Shown: in pieces, positions 1 through 6,325 of the stretch
Position numbering within the stretch: position 1 is the stretch's first letter
How the letters are laid out: each line of letters starts with the position of its first letter
Source: CALZJC01 sp041574955
Lineage (GTDB): Bacteria > Acidobacteriota > Thermoanaerobaculia > Multivoradales > JAHEKO01
Assembly: GCA_041574955.1 (NCBI GenBank)
Contig: JBFGNS010000097.1
Coordinates: 1 to 16,681 of the forward strand
Direction of reading: 5' to 3'
DNA: 16,681 nucleotides
Made by a program: the position numbers and the translations under genes
Notes under the pieces: generated by a model
Told to the model about the DNA's origin: nothing
What the model saw: only the letters and a program-made list of their open reading frames with translations
Database searches by the model: none

Positions 1-35
1 GCGACGCGCAGCAGCGGCTCGGGGAGAGGGTCCGG

Positions 36-1097
36 CTAGCGCCCCTCGACCCGCGGGTCGGCGCCCTGCGGCGGCCGGTCGACCACGGTCTCACCCCGCC
101 CGAGGAGCGCACGGGCCTCGAGATAGATGCCGTGGTCGTCGGGCACCACCACGCCGCCCTGGCCGTCCAGCTCGAGCCCGAAGTAGGACGGCAGGTCGAG
201 ATCGTCGAGCGGGTAGAACTGCACCCGGTGGGCGGAGTACAGGTAGTCGCGCCGCTTGTACTCCTGGTCGATGCGGAACGAGGTGTCGACCACCGCCTGG
301 TAGGCGGCCGCCCGAAAGTCGGCGGCGTCGTGCAGCTGCTTGAGTCCGAGCAGGCGGCCGCCGTAGGCCTCGCTCAGGTCGACGCGCAGGCCGTAGGTCG
401 GAATGAAGCCGAACGGCTCGTCGTCCCGTGGCGGCTCGATGTCGCCCGGGGCGATGTCGAGCAGCTTGGCGATGAGGCTGGAGTCGTCCTTCAGCGCGCC
501 TCCCGGTTGCGGACTCGGAGCGCGGCTGTGGACGGTCACCTCTAGCGCGTTCTGCAGCTCGAGCGGCCCCTGGCCGCCGGGGGGCAGACCGAGCACCTGC
601 AGCCGGGCATAGGAAAGGTCGTAGAAGCCGCTGCGCCGGAACTCGATGGCACCGGCGGTCTTGGGCAGGCCCGAGATCTCGCGCCCGGCCAGGATCGGCA
701 GCACCGCGACGCGCAGCCCGCCGGTGGCGTCGGTGCCGTCGAGGTACAGAGCCGCCACGAACCAGCGCAGCTCGCTGGCCTGCTGGTCAGGCCGCCGCAT
801 GGCGACCGCGAACTGGAAGGTGATCTCGCGGTAGCGCAGCCAGCCGGTGTCGGGGAACTGCTCGAGGCCGGCCCGGCAGTAGTCGTTGACCACCAGCCAG
901 ACGTACGGGTTCACCGGCTCGAAGGTGGCCTCGTTGCCTGCCGGCCCGTTGAGGCAGCTGTTGCACAGCTCGTGGAGCCGCTTGTCGCTCGCGGTCAGGC
1001 GCAGGAAGCAGGCCACCCACGGCCGGTCGGCGGTGCCGAAGTAGTAGGGCGGCGAGTAGACCGGGTCCCCCGGGGGTCGGACGTAGGGCGGCAGCAT
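36..1097 (-). CDS. Acetoacetate decarboxylase-like (ADC superfamily) protein
   Basis: A 353-residue protein. The ATG at 1097 is chosen because GGAGG lies 7-8 bases upstream of it on the minus strand; the frame stays open further upstream, but only antisense to the neighbouring gene. Residues about 85-160 resemble the acetoacetate decarboxylase superfamily: a region rich in beta strands followed by AGREISGLPKTAG (residues 137-149), equivalent to the GRE-x-x-G-x-PK signature. In true ADC the first lysine of the PKK motif forms a Schiff base with the substrate and the next lysine lowers its pKa. Here Lys146 is kept but the following residue is Thr, so classical acetoacetate decarboxylation is uncertain. 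The protein is longer than ADC (about 245 residues), with an extra N-terminal segment containing cysteines (Cys30, Cys45, Cys48) and a C-terminal extension. No signal peptide is visible, so it is probably cytoplasmic. It is divergent from the tandem hydrolase gene. Family placement is fairly likely; the substrate is unknown. Confidence 0.72.
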   Translation of the reverse strand: MLPPYVRPPGDPVYSPPYYFGTADRPWVACFLRLTASDKRLHELCNSCLNGPAGNEATFEPVNPYVWLVVNDYCRAGLEQFPDTGWLRYREITFQFAVAMRRPDQQASELRWFVAALYLDGTDATGGLRVAVLPILAGREISGLPKTAGAIEFRRSGFYDLSYARLQVLGLPPGGQGPLELQNALEVTVHSRAPSPQPGGALKDDSSLIAKLLDIAPGDIEPPRDDEPFGFIPTYGLRVDLSEAYGGRLLGLKQLHDAADFRAAAYQAVVDTSFRIDQEYKRRDYLYSAHRVQFYPLDDLDLPSYFGLELDGQGGVVVPDDHGIYLEARALLGRGETVVDRPPQGADPRVEGR

Positions 1098-1177
1098 GGC
1101 TCGATCCTCCGCCCAACAGGATAGCCCAACGGCGGCGCGCCGGCGCCGCGCCGGGACGTCGCCGGGGGCCACCGCGG

Positions 1178-1204
1178 TAGACTCCGCCCGCAGAGATCCT
1201 CTGC
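1178..1204 (+). promoter_or_regulatory. Putative -10 box and start-proximal hairpin before the hydrolase gene
   Basis: TAGACT (1178-1183) is a plausible -10 element, though no convincing -35 is seen. Transcription would start near 1190, which is where a perfect inverted repeat GCAGAG-ATC-CTCTGC (1190-1204) begins. One base separates it from the ATG at 1206. No Shine-Dalgarno sequence is present, so the mRNA would start with a small hairpin abutting the start codon. The promoter call is inference; the inverted repeat is directly visible. Confidence 0.35.
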
Positions 1205-1205
1205 T

Positions 1206-2936
1206 ATGAACCCGGGCGAGGTATTCAGCCACCTCGAGGTGGAGCGACGCGGGGCGTCGGCCGACCTGGTCGTGCTGCTGCACGCCATCAACAGCGGGCC
1301 CGACGACCTGGCCGATCTGCGCCAGGTCATCGAACGGGCCGACGACGGCAAGGCGTTCGCCGACGCCGACCTGCTGGCGCCACAGATGCGCGCCGGCGTG
1401 CTGGCGAACACCGACATCTATCTGGTGGCGAGCCAGCTCGAGGACTGGATCGACGAGCTGTTCCGCGAGCGCCAGGAGACCGGGGCCGGCTACCGGAAGA
1501 TCTACCTGATCGGGCACTCGATCGGCGCGCTGGTCCTGCGCAAGTGCCTGGTCTGGGGGTTCGGCAGCACCGAGGATCATCCGCTCTACCAGGCGCCCAG
1601 CAGTCCAAAACCGTGGGTGGCGCGGGTCGACCGCGTCATCCTGCTGGCGGGTGTGAACCGCGGCTGGTCGTTGTCTCCCAGGCCGCGCCACATGCCTCGC
1701 TACGAGCAGCTTCTGCGGGCGCTCGCCAGCGCCGCCGCCGGCCTGGTCGGCGTCGGCGGGCTGATCCGCAGTGTGGCGCGCGGAGCGCCGTTCGTCGCCG
1801 ACCTCCGGGTGCAGTGGGTGCGGCTGGCGCGCGCCAGAAGGGACGAGCTGCCACCCGTGATCCAGCTGCTGGGCGACGTCGACGACGTCGTCGATCGAGA
1901 GGACAACAAGGACGCACTGGTGGCCACCAACTTCCTGTTCGTTCCGGTGCCGGGTACCGACCACCGCAGCATCAGGCAGTTCGACGACAGCCAGTACGGA
2001 CGCACGCGCCGGCGGCGGTTCAGTCAGGCTCTGCTCGACAGCCCGCAAGCGCTGCGCGAGCGGTGGGGCGAGATCGGCCACTCGCTGCGCGAGCAGCAGG
2101 AGGTGGCCACCGGCGCCGACGACCGCCGCGTGGTGTTCGTGATGCACGGCATCCGCGATTACGGGCACTGGCGGCAGAAGGTCGAAGAGCAGATCCGCAA
2201 GCTCGATCCCGAGGCGGTCGTGGTGACCTCGAGCTACGGCTGGTTTCCGATGGCGCGCTTCCTGCTCGGTCGCGACCGTCAGCGCAACGTGCGGTGGTTC
2301 ATGGACCAGTACACCGAGATGCTGGCCCGCTTCCCGCGCGCCCGCTTCAGTTTCTTCGGTCACAGCAACGGCACCTACCTGCTGGCGAGCGCGCTGCGGC
2401 GCTACGCCACCATGGAGTTCCAGCGGGTGGCTTTCGCCGGCAGCGTGGTGCCGCGCTCCTTCCCGTGGCGCAAGTACCTGCGGGCGGACGGCAGCGGCAG
2501 GGTGACCGCGCTGCGCAACGACATGGGTGACCGCGACGTGGTGGTGGGCATCTTCCCGCGGCTGTTCGAGCTGTTCAACGAGATCTTCCGGCAGGGACTG
2601 CCGAGCGACATCGGCAGCGCCGGCTTCAACGGCTTCGCCGACGACGTGGCGGACGAGCTGCAGGCCTATCTGCCCGGCGGCCACGGCGCCGGCACCAAGG
2701 AGTCCAACCACGAGCCGGTGGCCCGCTTCCTGATCAAGGGCGAGAACCGGTACGCCGAGGACCGGCGCAACGGCCCGCTCGGCTGGGCCTCGTGGCTGTC
2801 GCGCCTCTGCTGGGTGGTCTGGGTGCTGATCGGGCTCGGCCTGGTCTGGATCGGCTACGCCGTTTTCGACGCCCACGGGGCGGCCGCGGCCGCTGCCTAC
2901 GCGCTGGCGGTGCTGGGCGTGCTCTACACCGTCTAG
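1206..2936 (+). CDS. Tandem alpha/beta-hydrolase-domain protein with C-terminal membrane anchor
   Basis: A 576-residue protein with two alpha/beta-hydrolase-like halves. Domain 1 (about residues 18-260) has an oxyanion-type strand VVLLHAIN, a nucleophile elbow GHSIG with Ser105, candidate acid residues in LLGDVDDVVD (Asp224-Asp227) and a candidate base in GTDHRS (His253). Domain 2 (about 305-515) repeats the layout: VVFVMHGIRDYGHW (His314-Gly315), GHSNG with Ser387, acid candidates in GDRD (Asp442/Asp444) and His493 or His502. The C-terminus has two hydrophobic segments (about 534-553 and 558-576), so the protein is probably anchored in the membrane with both domains on the same side. No N-terminal signal peptide is present. 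Lipase/esterase-type activity on an ester or acyl substrate is likely, but the substrate is unknown. It converges tail-to-tail with the methyltransferase gene (3 bases between stop codons). Both halves look catalytically intact, which is unusual. Confidence 0.75.
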   Translation: MNPGEVFSHLEVERRGASADLVVLLHAINSGPDDLADLRQVIERADDGKAFADADLLAPQMRAGVLANTDIYLVASQLEDWIDELFRERQETGAGYRKIYLIGHSIGALVLRKCLVWGFGSTEDHPLYQAPSSPKPWVARVDRVILLAGVNRGWSLSPRPRHMPRYEQLLRALASAAAGLVGVGGLIRSVARGAPFVADLRVQWVRLARARRDELPPVIQLLGDVDDVVDREDNKDALVATNFLFVPVPGTDHRSIRQFDDSQYGRTRRRRFSQALLDSPQALRERWGEIGHSLREQQEVATGADDRRVVFVMHGIRDYGHWRQKVEEQIRKLDPEAVVVTSSYGWFPMARFLLGRDRQRNVRWFMDQYTEMLARFPRARFSFFGHSNGTYLLASALRRYATMEFQRVAFAGSVVPRSFPWRKYLRADGSGRVTALRNDMGDRDVVVGIFPRLFELFNEIFRQGLPSDIGSAGFNGFADDVADELQAYLPGGHGAGTKESNHEPVARFLIKGENRYAEDRRNGPLGWASWLSRLCWVVWVLIGLGLVWIGYAVFDAHGAAAAAAYALAVLGVLYTV

Positions 2937-2939
2937 CCG

Positions 2940-3686
2940 CTAGCCGTCCGGCCGCCGCTCCTGGACCTCGCCGGTCATCGGCACGAACCGTACGGCGAGG
3001 ACGCGCCTGGTGACCACCCGCCGTGCGGTCTTCTCGAGCAGCTTGAGCTCCTGGTAGTCCTCGCCCACGGGGATGACCATGCGGCCGCCGACCGCCAGCT
3101 GCTCGACCAGCGGTTGCGGCACGTACGGCGGCGCGGCCGTGACGATGATGCCGTCGAACGGCGCCTGGTCGGGCAGACCCCGGTAGCCGTCGCCGGCGAT
3201 GACCGTGACGTTGGCGTAGCCCAGCCGCTCGAGATCGGCGGCGGCGCGGCGGGCCAGCGGCTCGACGATCTCGATCGAGAACACCCGCTCGACCAGCAGC
3301 GACAGCACCGCCGCCTGGTAGCCGCTGCCGGTGCCGATCTCGAGCACCTTGTCGCCGGGCTCGGGCGCCAGCAGCTCGGTCATCAGGGCGACGATGTACG
3401 GCTGCGAGATGGTCTGCCGGTGGCCGATCGGCAGGGGGTGGTCGGCGTAGGCGCGCCCACGCACATCCGCCGGTACCAGCTCGTGGCGCGGCACGCTGCG
3501 CATCGCCGCCAGCACCCGCGTGTCCCTGACGCCACGCGCCTCGATCTGACGGCGCACCATCGCGTCGCGCTCGGCCTGCCGTGGGCCGGCGTCGGCCGTC
3601 GCCAGCGCGCCGTCTCCACACGCCAGCGTGGCCGGCGTGAGCAGCAGCACGCCGGCGACCAGCGCAGTCCGCGCTCGGTGCCGCAT
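2940..3686 (-). CDS. pcm: Protein-L-isoaspartate O-methyltransferase with N-terminal export-like extension
   Basis: A 248-residue PIMT (EC 2.1.1.77 family), which transfers methyl from S-adenosylmethionine to isoaspartyl residues so that damaged proteins can be repaired. Family hallmarks: MVRRQIEARGVRD at 43-55, YADHPLPIGHRQTISQP (80-96), SAM motif I LEIGTGSGYQ (115-124), then AGDGYRGLPDQAPFDGIIVTAA as motifs II/III (not contiguous copies of a consensus). The core beginning at Met43 would be about 206 residues, the normal size for the enzyme. The preceding 42 residues form a basic n-region, a hydrophobic stretch VAGVLLLTPATLA and Cys23, resembling a signal peptide or poor lipobox. The start at 3686 is supported by a -10-like box exactly 7 bases upstream. 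If exported, access to SAM would be a puzzle. No gene partner (such as surE) is adjacent. Confidence 0.88.
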   Translation of the reverse strand: MRHRARTALVAGVLLLTPATLACGDGALATADAGPRQAERDAMVRRQIEARGVRDTRVLAAMRSVPRHELVPADVRGRAYADHPLPIGHRQTISQPYIVALMTELLAPEPGDKVLEIGTGSGYQAAVLSLLVERVFSIEIVEPLARRAAADLERLGYANVTVIAGDGYRGLPDQAPFDGIIVTAAPPYVPQPLVEQLAVGGRMVIPVGEDYQELKLLEKTARRVVTRRVLAVRFVPMTGEVQERRPDG

Positions 3687-3693
3687 CGGGAAG

Positions 3694-3699
3694 ATCCTA
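3694..3699 (-). promoter_or_regulatory. -10 box (TAGGAT) suggesting a leaderless transcript of the PIMT gene
   Basis: On the minus strand TAGGAT is followed by 7 bases and then the ATG at 3686. A sigma70-type -10 is normally 6-8 bases from +1, so transcription would begin at or beside the A of ATG. No Shine-Dalgarno sequence precedes this start. There is no recognisable -35. Inference from spacing only. Confidence 0.45.
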
Positions 3700-3747
3700 C
3701 ACCTCGCCGAACCGGCCGTCGGTCGCCGCCGCGAGCCGCCGCTTGTC

Positions 3748-3753
3748 TACAAT
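3748..3753 (+). promoter_or_regulatory. -10 box (TACAAT) suggesting a leaderless amidohydrolase transcript
   Basis: TACAAT is a near-consensus -10 hexamer, followed by exactly 7 bases (GGCCCCC) and the ATG at 3761. The same spacing is seen for the divergent gene. No Shine-Dalgarno sequence is present. Earlier in-frame starts at 3743 (TTG) and 3752 (ATG) overlap the -10 and are therefore unlikely. No clear -35 is visible in the 74-base shared intergenic region. Confidence 0.5.
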
Positions 3754-3760
3754 GGCCCCC

Positions 3761-5464
3761 ATGCGCATCCTGGCTCTAGTGGCGCTGCTGGCGGCGGCGC
3801 CGGCGGCGGCACCGGCCGCGGCACCGGACGCGGACCTGATCGTGACCGGCGGCCGCGTCTGGACCGGCGACGCCGACCGGCCGTGGGCGGAGGCGGTGGC
3901 GGTGGCCGGCGAGCGGATCCTGGCGGTCGGCGGCGCCTCCGAGGTGGCCGCGCACCGCGGCCCCGAAACGCGGGTCGTCGACGCCACCGGCCGCTTCGTC
4001 TGCCCCGGCTTCATCGACAACCACACCCACTTCGACCGCGCCGGGGAGCTGCTGGTGGGCGTCAACCTGCTCGACGTGGCGGACGCCGACTCGCTGGTGC
4101 GGCGCGTGCAGGAGGCGCAGGCGCGGCTGCCACCCGGCAGCTGGATCGCCGGCGGCGACTGGGGCGCCTACGAGGCCTGGGGTCGCGGATCGGCGGGCGG
4201 CGCGGGCGCGGCCGAAGCCGGCGCGGCGTTCCTGCCCCACCGGCGGCTGATCGACCCGTTCACCCGCGGCCGCAACCCGGTGCTGCTGTCGAAGTGGGAC
4301 CGCAGCCTCTACCTGGCCAACGCCGACGCGCTGGCGGCGGCCGGCGCCACCTGCGACTGGCCGGGGGTCGAGTGCGAGGCGGGCGTGCCCACCGGCCGCC
4401 TGCAACCCGCGGCCGCCGAGCGGGTGCGCGCGGCGGTGCCGGAAACCAGCCTCGAGCAGCGGCTCGCCGAGGCGCGCGCCGCGCTCGCCAGGCTGCGCGG
4501 CCACGGCGTCACCACGATCCACGACATCACGCCGCCCGAGCAGCTCGCCGTCTTCCAGGAGCTGCGCAGACGGGGCGAGCTGACGGTGCGCGTCTACGCC
4601 CGGCACACCCTCGACCGCTGGCAGCACCTGGCGGCGCTCGGTATCCGCCACGGCTTCGGCGACGACTGGATCCGGATCGGAGGCCTCAAGGGGTTCGTCG
4701 ACGGCATCATGGGCAACTCGTCGGCCCGCTTCTACGAGCCGTACCTGACCACCGGCGAACGCGGCCGCTGGCGAGCCATGATGGAGCCGCCGGGCAACAT
4801 GGAGACGCTGCTGGTGGGAGCCGACGCCGCCGGGCTCTGGCCGCAGGTGCACGCCATCGGCGACGAGGCGATCGACACCCTGCTGGACCTCTACCAGAAG
4901 GTCATCGAGAGCAACGGTGAGCGGCCGCGCCGGTTGCGTGTGATCCACGCCCAGGTGCTGCGCGGCCCCGAGGTCGCCCGGCGGATGGCGGCGATGGGCG
5001 TGGTCGCCGAGGTCCAGCCCTACCACGCCATCGACGACATGCGCTGGATGGAGGAGCGGATCGGCGAACGCGCCCGCTGGGCCTACGCCTTCAAGACGCT
5101 CCGCGACGCCGGCGTCACGCTGTCGTTCGGCAGCGACTGGCCGGGCACCAACGCCTCCTGGTACCCGGCCAACCCGATCCTCGGCATCTACGCGGCGGTG
5201 ACCCGCCAGACGCTGTCCGGCGAGCCGGCCGGCGGCTGGTTCCCCGACGAGCGGGTGGACGTAGAGACGGCGCTGCGTGCCTACACCGTCAACAACGCCT
5301 GGGCCGCCGGCGAGGAAGCGATCAAGGGCAGCCTGGCCGCCGGCAAGCTGGCCGACCTGGTGGTCCTCGACCGCGATCCGTTCCGCGTGGCGACGGCGGA
5401 GCTGCGCGAGCTGAACGTCGTGACGACGGTCGTCGGGGGCCGCGTCGTGTGGCAGAGGCCGTGA
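3761..5464 (+). CDS. Exported YtcJ-type metal-dependent amidohydrolase
   Basis: A 567-residue member of the amidohydrolase superfamily (amidohydrolase 3/YtcJ group), which hydrolyses C-N or similar bonds using one or two divalent metals in a TIM barrel flanked by a small beta-sandwich. Residues 1-21 are a hydrophobic Ala/Pro-rich signal peptide, implying a periplasmic location. The sandwich (about 25-80) leads to PGFIDNHTHFD with the metal ligands His88 and His90. Later come GGLKGFVDG (Lys310), QVHAIGDEA (His364), RVIHAQVL (His396) and FGSDWPGTN (Asp459), so the expected ligand set appears complete. The C-terminal KLADLVVLDRDPF segment (near the end) is the family's typical closing strand. 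The ATG at 3761 is chosen from the signal peptide and the -10 spacing. The gene is followed after 22 bases by the SRPBCC gene, suggesting an operon. The substrate cannot be deduced from sequence. Confidence 0.88.
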   Translation: MRILALVALLAAAPAAAPAAAPDADLIVTGGRVWTGDADRPWAEAVAVAGERILAVGGASEVAAHRGPETRVVDATGRFVCPGFIDNHTHFDRAGELLVGVNLLDVADADSLVRRVQEAQARLPPGSWIAGGDWGAYEAWGRGSAGGAGAAEAGAAFLPHRRLIDPFTRGRNPVLLSKWDRSLYLANADALAAAGATCDWPGVECEAGVPTGRLQPAAAERVRAAVPETSLEQRLAEARAALARLRGHGVTTIHDITPPEQLAVFQELRRRGELTVRVYARHTLDRWQHLAALGIRHGFGDDWIRIGGLKGFVDGIMGNSSARFYEPYLTTGERGRWRAMMEPPGNMETLLVGADAAGLWPQVHAIGDEAIDTLLDLYQKVIESNGERPRRLRVIHAQVLRGPEVARRMAAMGVVAEVQPYHAIDDMRWMEERIGERARWAYAFKTLRDAGVTLSFGSDWPGTNASWYPANPILGIYAAVTRQTLSGEPAGGWFPDERVDVETALRAYTVNNAWAAGEEAIKGSLAAGKLADLVVLDRDPFRVATAELRELNVVTTVVGGRVVWQRP

Positions 5465-5486
5465 CCGAGACTGCGGAGGGGTAGCC

Positions 5487-6131
5487 ATGGATCACCGATC
5501 GCCGAGCTTCGTTGCACCGCTTCTTGCAATCCTGCCGCTGCTGGCCGCGTCACCGGGCGCCGGCCAGCAGCCCGCGGTGAGCGACGAGTCCTACACCGCT
5601 CCTTCGGGCGAGCGGGTCATCCGGCAGTCGGTGACGGTGCCGGCGCCGCTCGGCGAAGTCTGGAAGCTGTACACCACCTCCGACGGCCTGGCCTCCTGGG
5701 CGGCGCCGGCGGCTGAGGTCGACCCGCGGGTAGGCGGCATGATCCGCTCGAGCTTCAAGGTGGGCGGCGAGCTCGGCGGAGCGGGCACCGTCACCTCGCG
5801 CATCGTCGCCGTGATCCCGGGGCACGAGATCACGCTGGTCGACGACCTGGTGAGCCTGCTGACTATGGGCGGCGCCTACGACTGGCTCGACCTGTTCCCG
5901 CAGGCGTTTCTCGACGAGCTGGAGCGCGACGGCGACGACGTCTACACGACGGTGCGGTTCGAGCCCGAGTCCGAGGACACCACCCGGGTGACGCTGTTCT
6001 CCTACGGCCACCGCGAGGGCGGCGAGTGGGACCGGGTGGTCGCCGAGACCAGGAAGTCGAACGCCTGGTTCCTCGGCAACCTGCTGCGCCGCGTCGCCGA
6101 CGGCCCGATCGACTGGTCAGCCGGCGGCTAG
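5487..6131 (+). CDS. Exported SRPBCC (START/AHSA1-like) domain protein
   Basis: A 214-residue protein starting at an ATG with GGAGGGG about 7 bases upstream. Residues 1-27 look like a Sec signal peptide ending near GAGQQ. The rest has the SRPBCC helix-grip pattern: RQSVTVPAPLGEVWKLYTT (start of the first strand and helix), a central SWAAPAAEVDPRVGGMIRSSF strand region read here only as a pattern, then RVTLFSYG and a C-terminal helix around WDRVVAETRKSNAWFLGNLL. Such domains bind hydrophobic ligands or act as AHSA1-like polyketide/aromatic-handling proteins; no catalytic residue can be assigned. It sits 22 bases behind the amidohydrolase and is probably cotranscribed with it, so it may handle that enzyme's substrate or product in the periplasm (inference). 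The function remains unknown. Confidence 0.78.
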   Translation: MDHRSPSFVAPLLAILPLLAASPGAGQQPAVSDESYTAPSGERVIRQSVTVPAPLGEVWKLYTTSDGLASWAAPAAEVDPRVGGMIRSSFKVGGELGGAGTVTSRIVAVIPGHEITLVDDLVSLLTMGGAYDWLDLFPQAFLDELERDGDDVYTTVRFEPESEDTTRVTLFSYGHREGGEWDRVVAETRKSNAWFLGNLLRRVADGPIDWSAGG

Positions 6132-6255
6132 AGCGGTCCTCCGGCGACGGGGCGACGGCCGCGACGGCCGCTACCGGGGGATCGCCCGCCGCTACCCCCG
6201 CGCCGCACGAGCCGCTGGCGCGTGCGCACGCCTGCGGTGTTTTCCCGGGCCCGCC

Positions 6256-6271
6256 TGAGGAGATCTCCTCA
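6256..6271. promoter_or_regulatory. Perfect 16-bp palindrome, candidate operator
   Basis: TGAGGAGATCTCCTCA is identical to its reverse complement. It has no loop and no T-tract, so it is not a terminator. It lies directly upstream of, and touches, a possible -35 hexamer at 6272-6277, which is a typical position for an activator or repressor dimer controlling the choice-of-anchor B gene. No regulator is encoded nearby, so the cognate factor is unknown. Confidence 0.45.
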
Positions 6272-6299
6272 TTGAGCCGTCCGCCGGGATGCCTAGGGT
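6272..6299 (+). promoter_or_regulatory. Putative promoter of the choice-of-anchor B gene
   Basis: TTGAGC (6272-6277), a 16-base spacer and TAGGGT (6294-6299) form a weak sigma70-like promoter, adequate for a GC-rich genome. Predicted start is near 6306. A Shine-Dalgarno TTGGAGGTG follows at about 6312-6320, before the ATG at 6326. The rest of the 194-base gap after 6131 shows only GC-rich sequence. Confidence 0.4.
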
Positions 6300-6325
6300 G
6301 AGGCCAGACCCTTGGAGGTGACCCG

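Noticed and set aside
36..2876. A minus-strand open frame of 946 codons covering the hydrolase gene
   Set aside because: Only its last 353 codons look like protein and have a ribosome-binding site (start 1097). The upstream part is antisense to the hydrolase, with composition typical of high-GC shadows.
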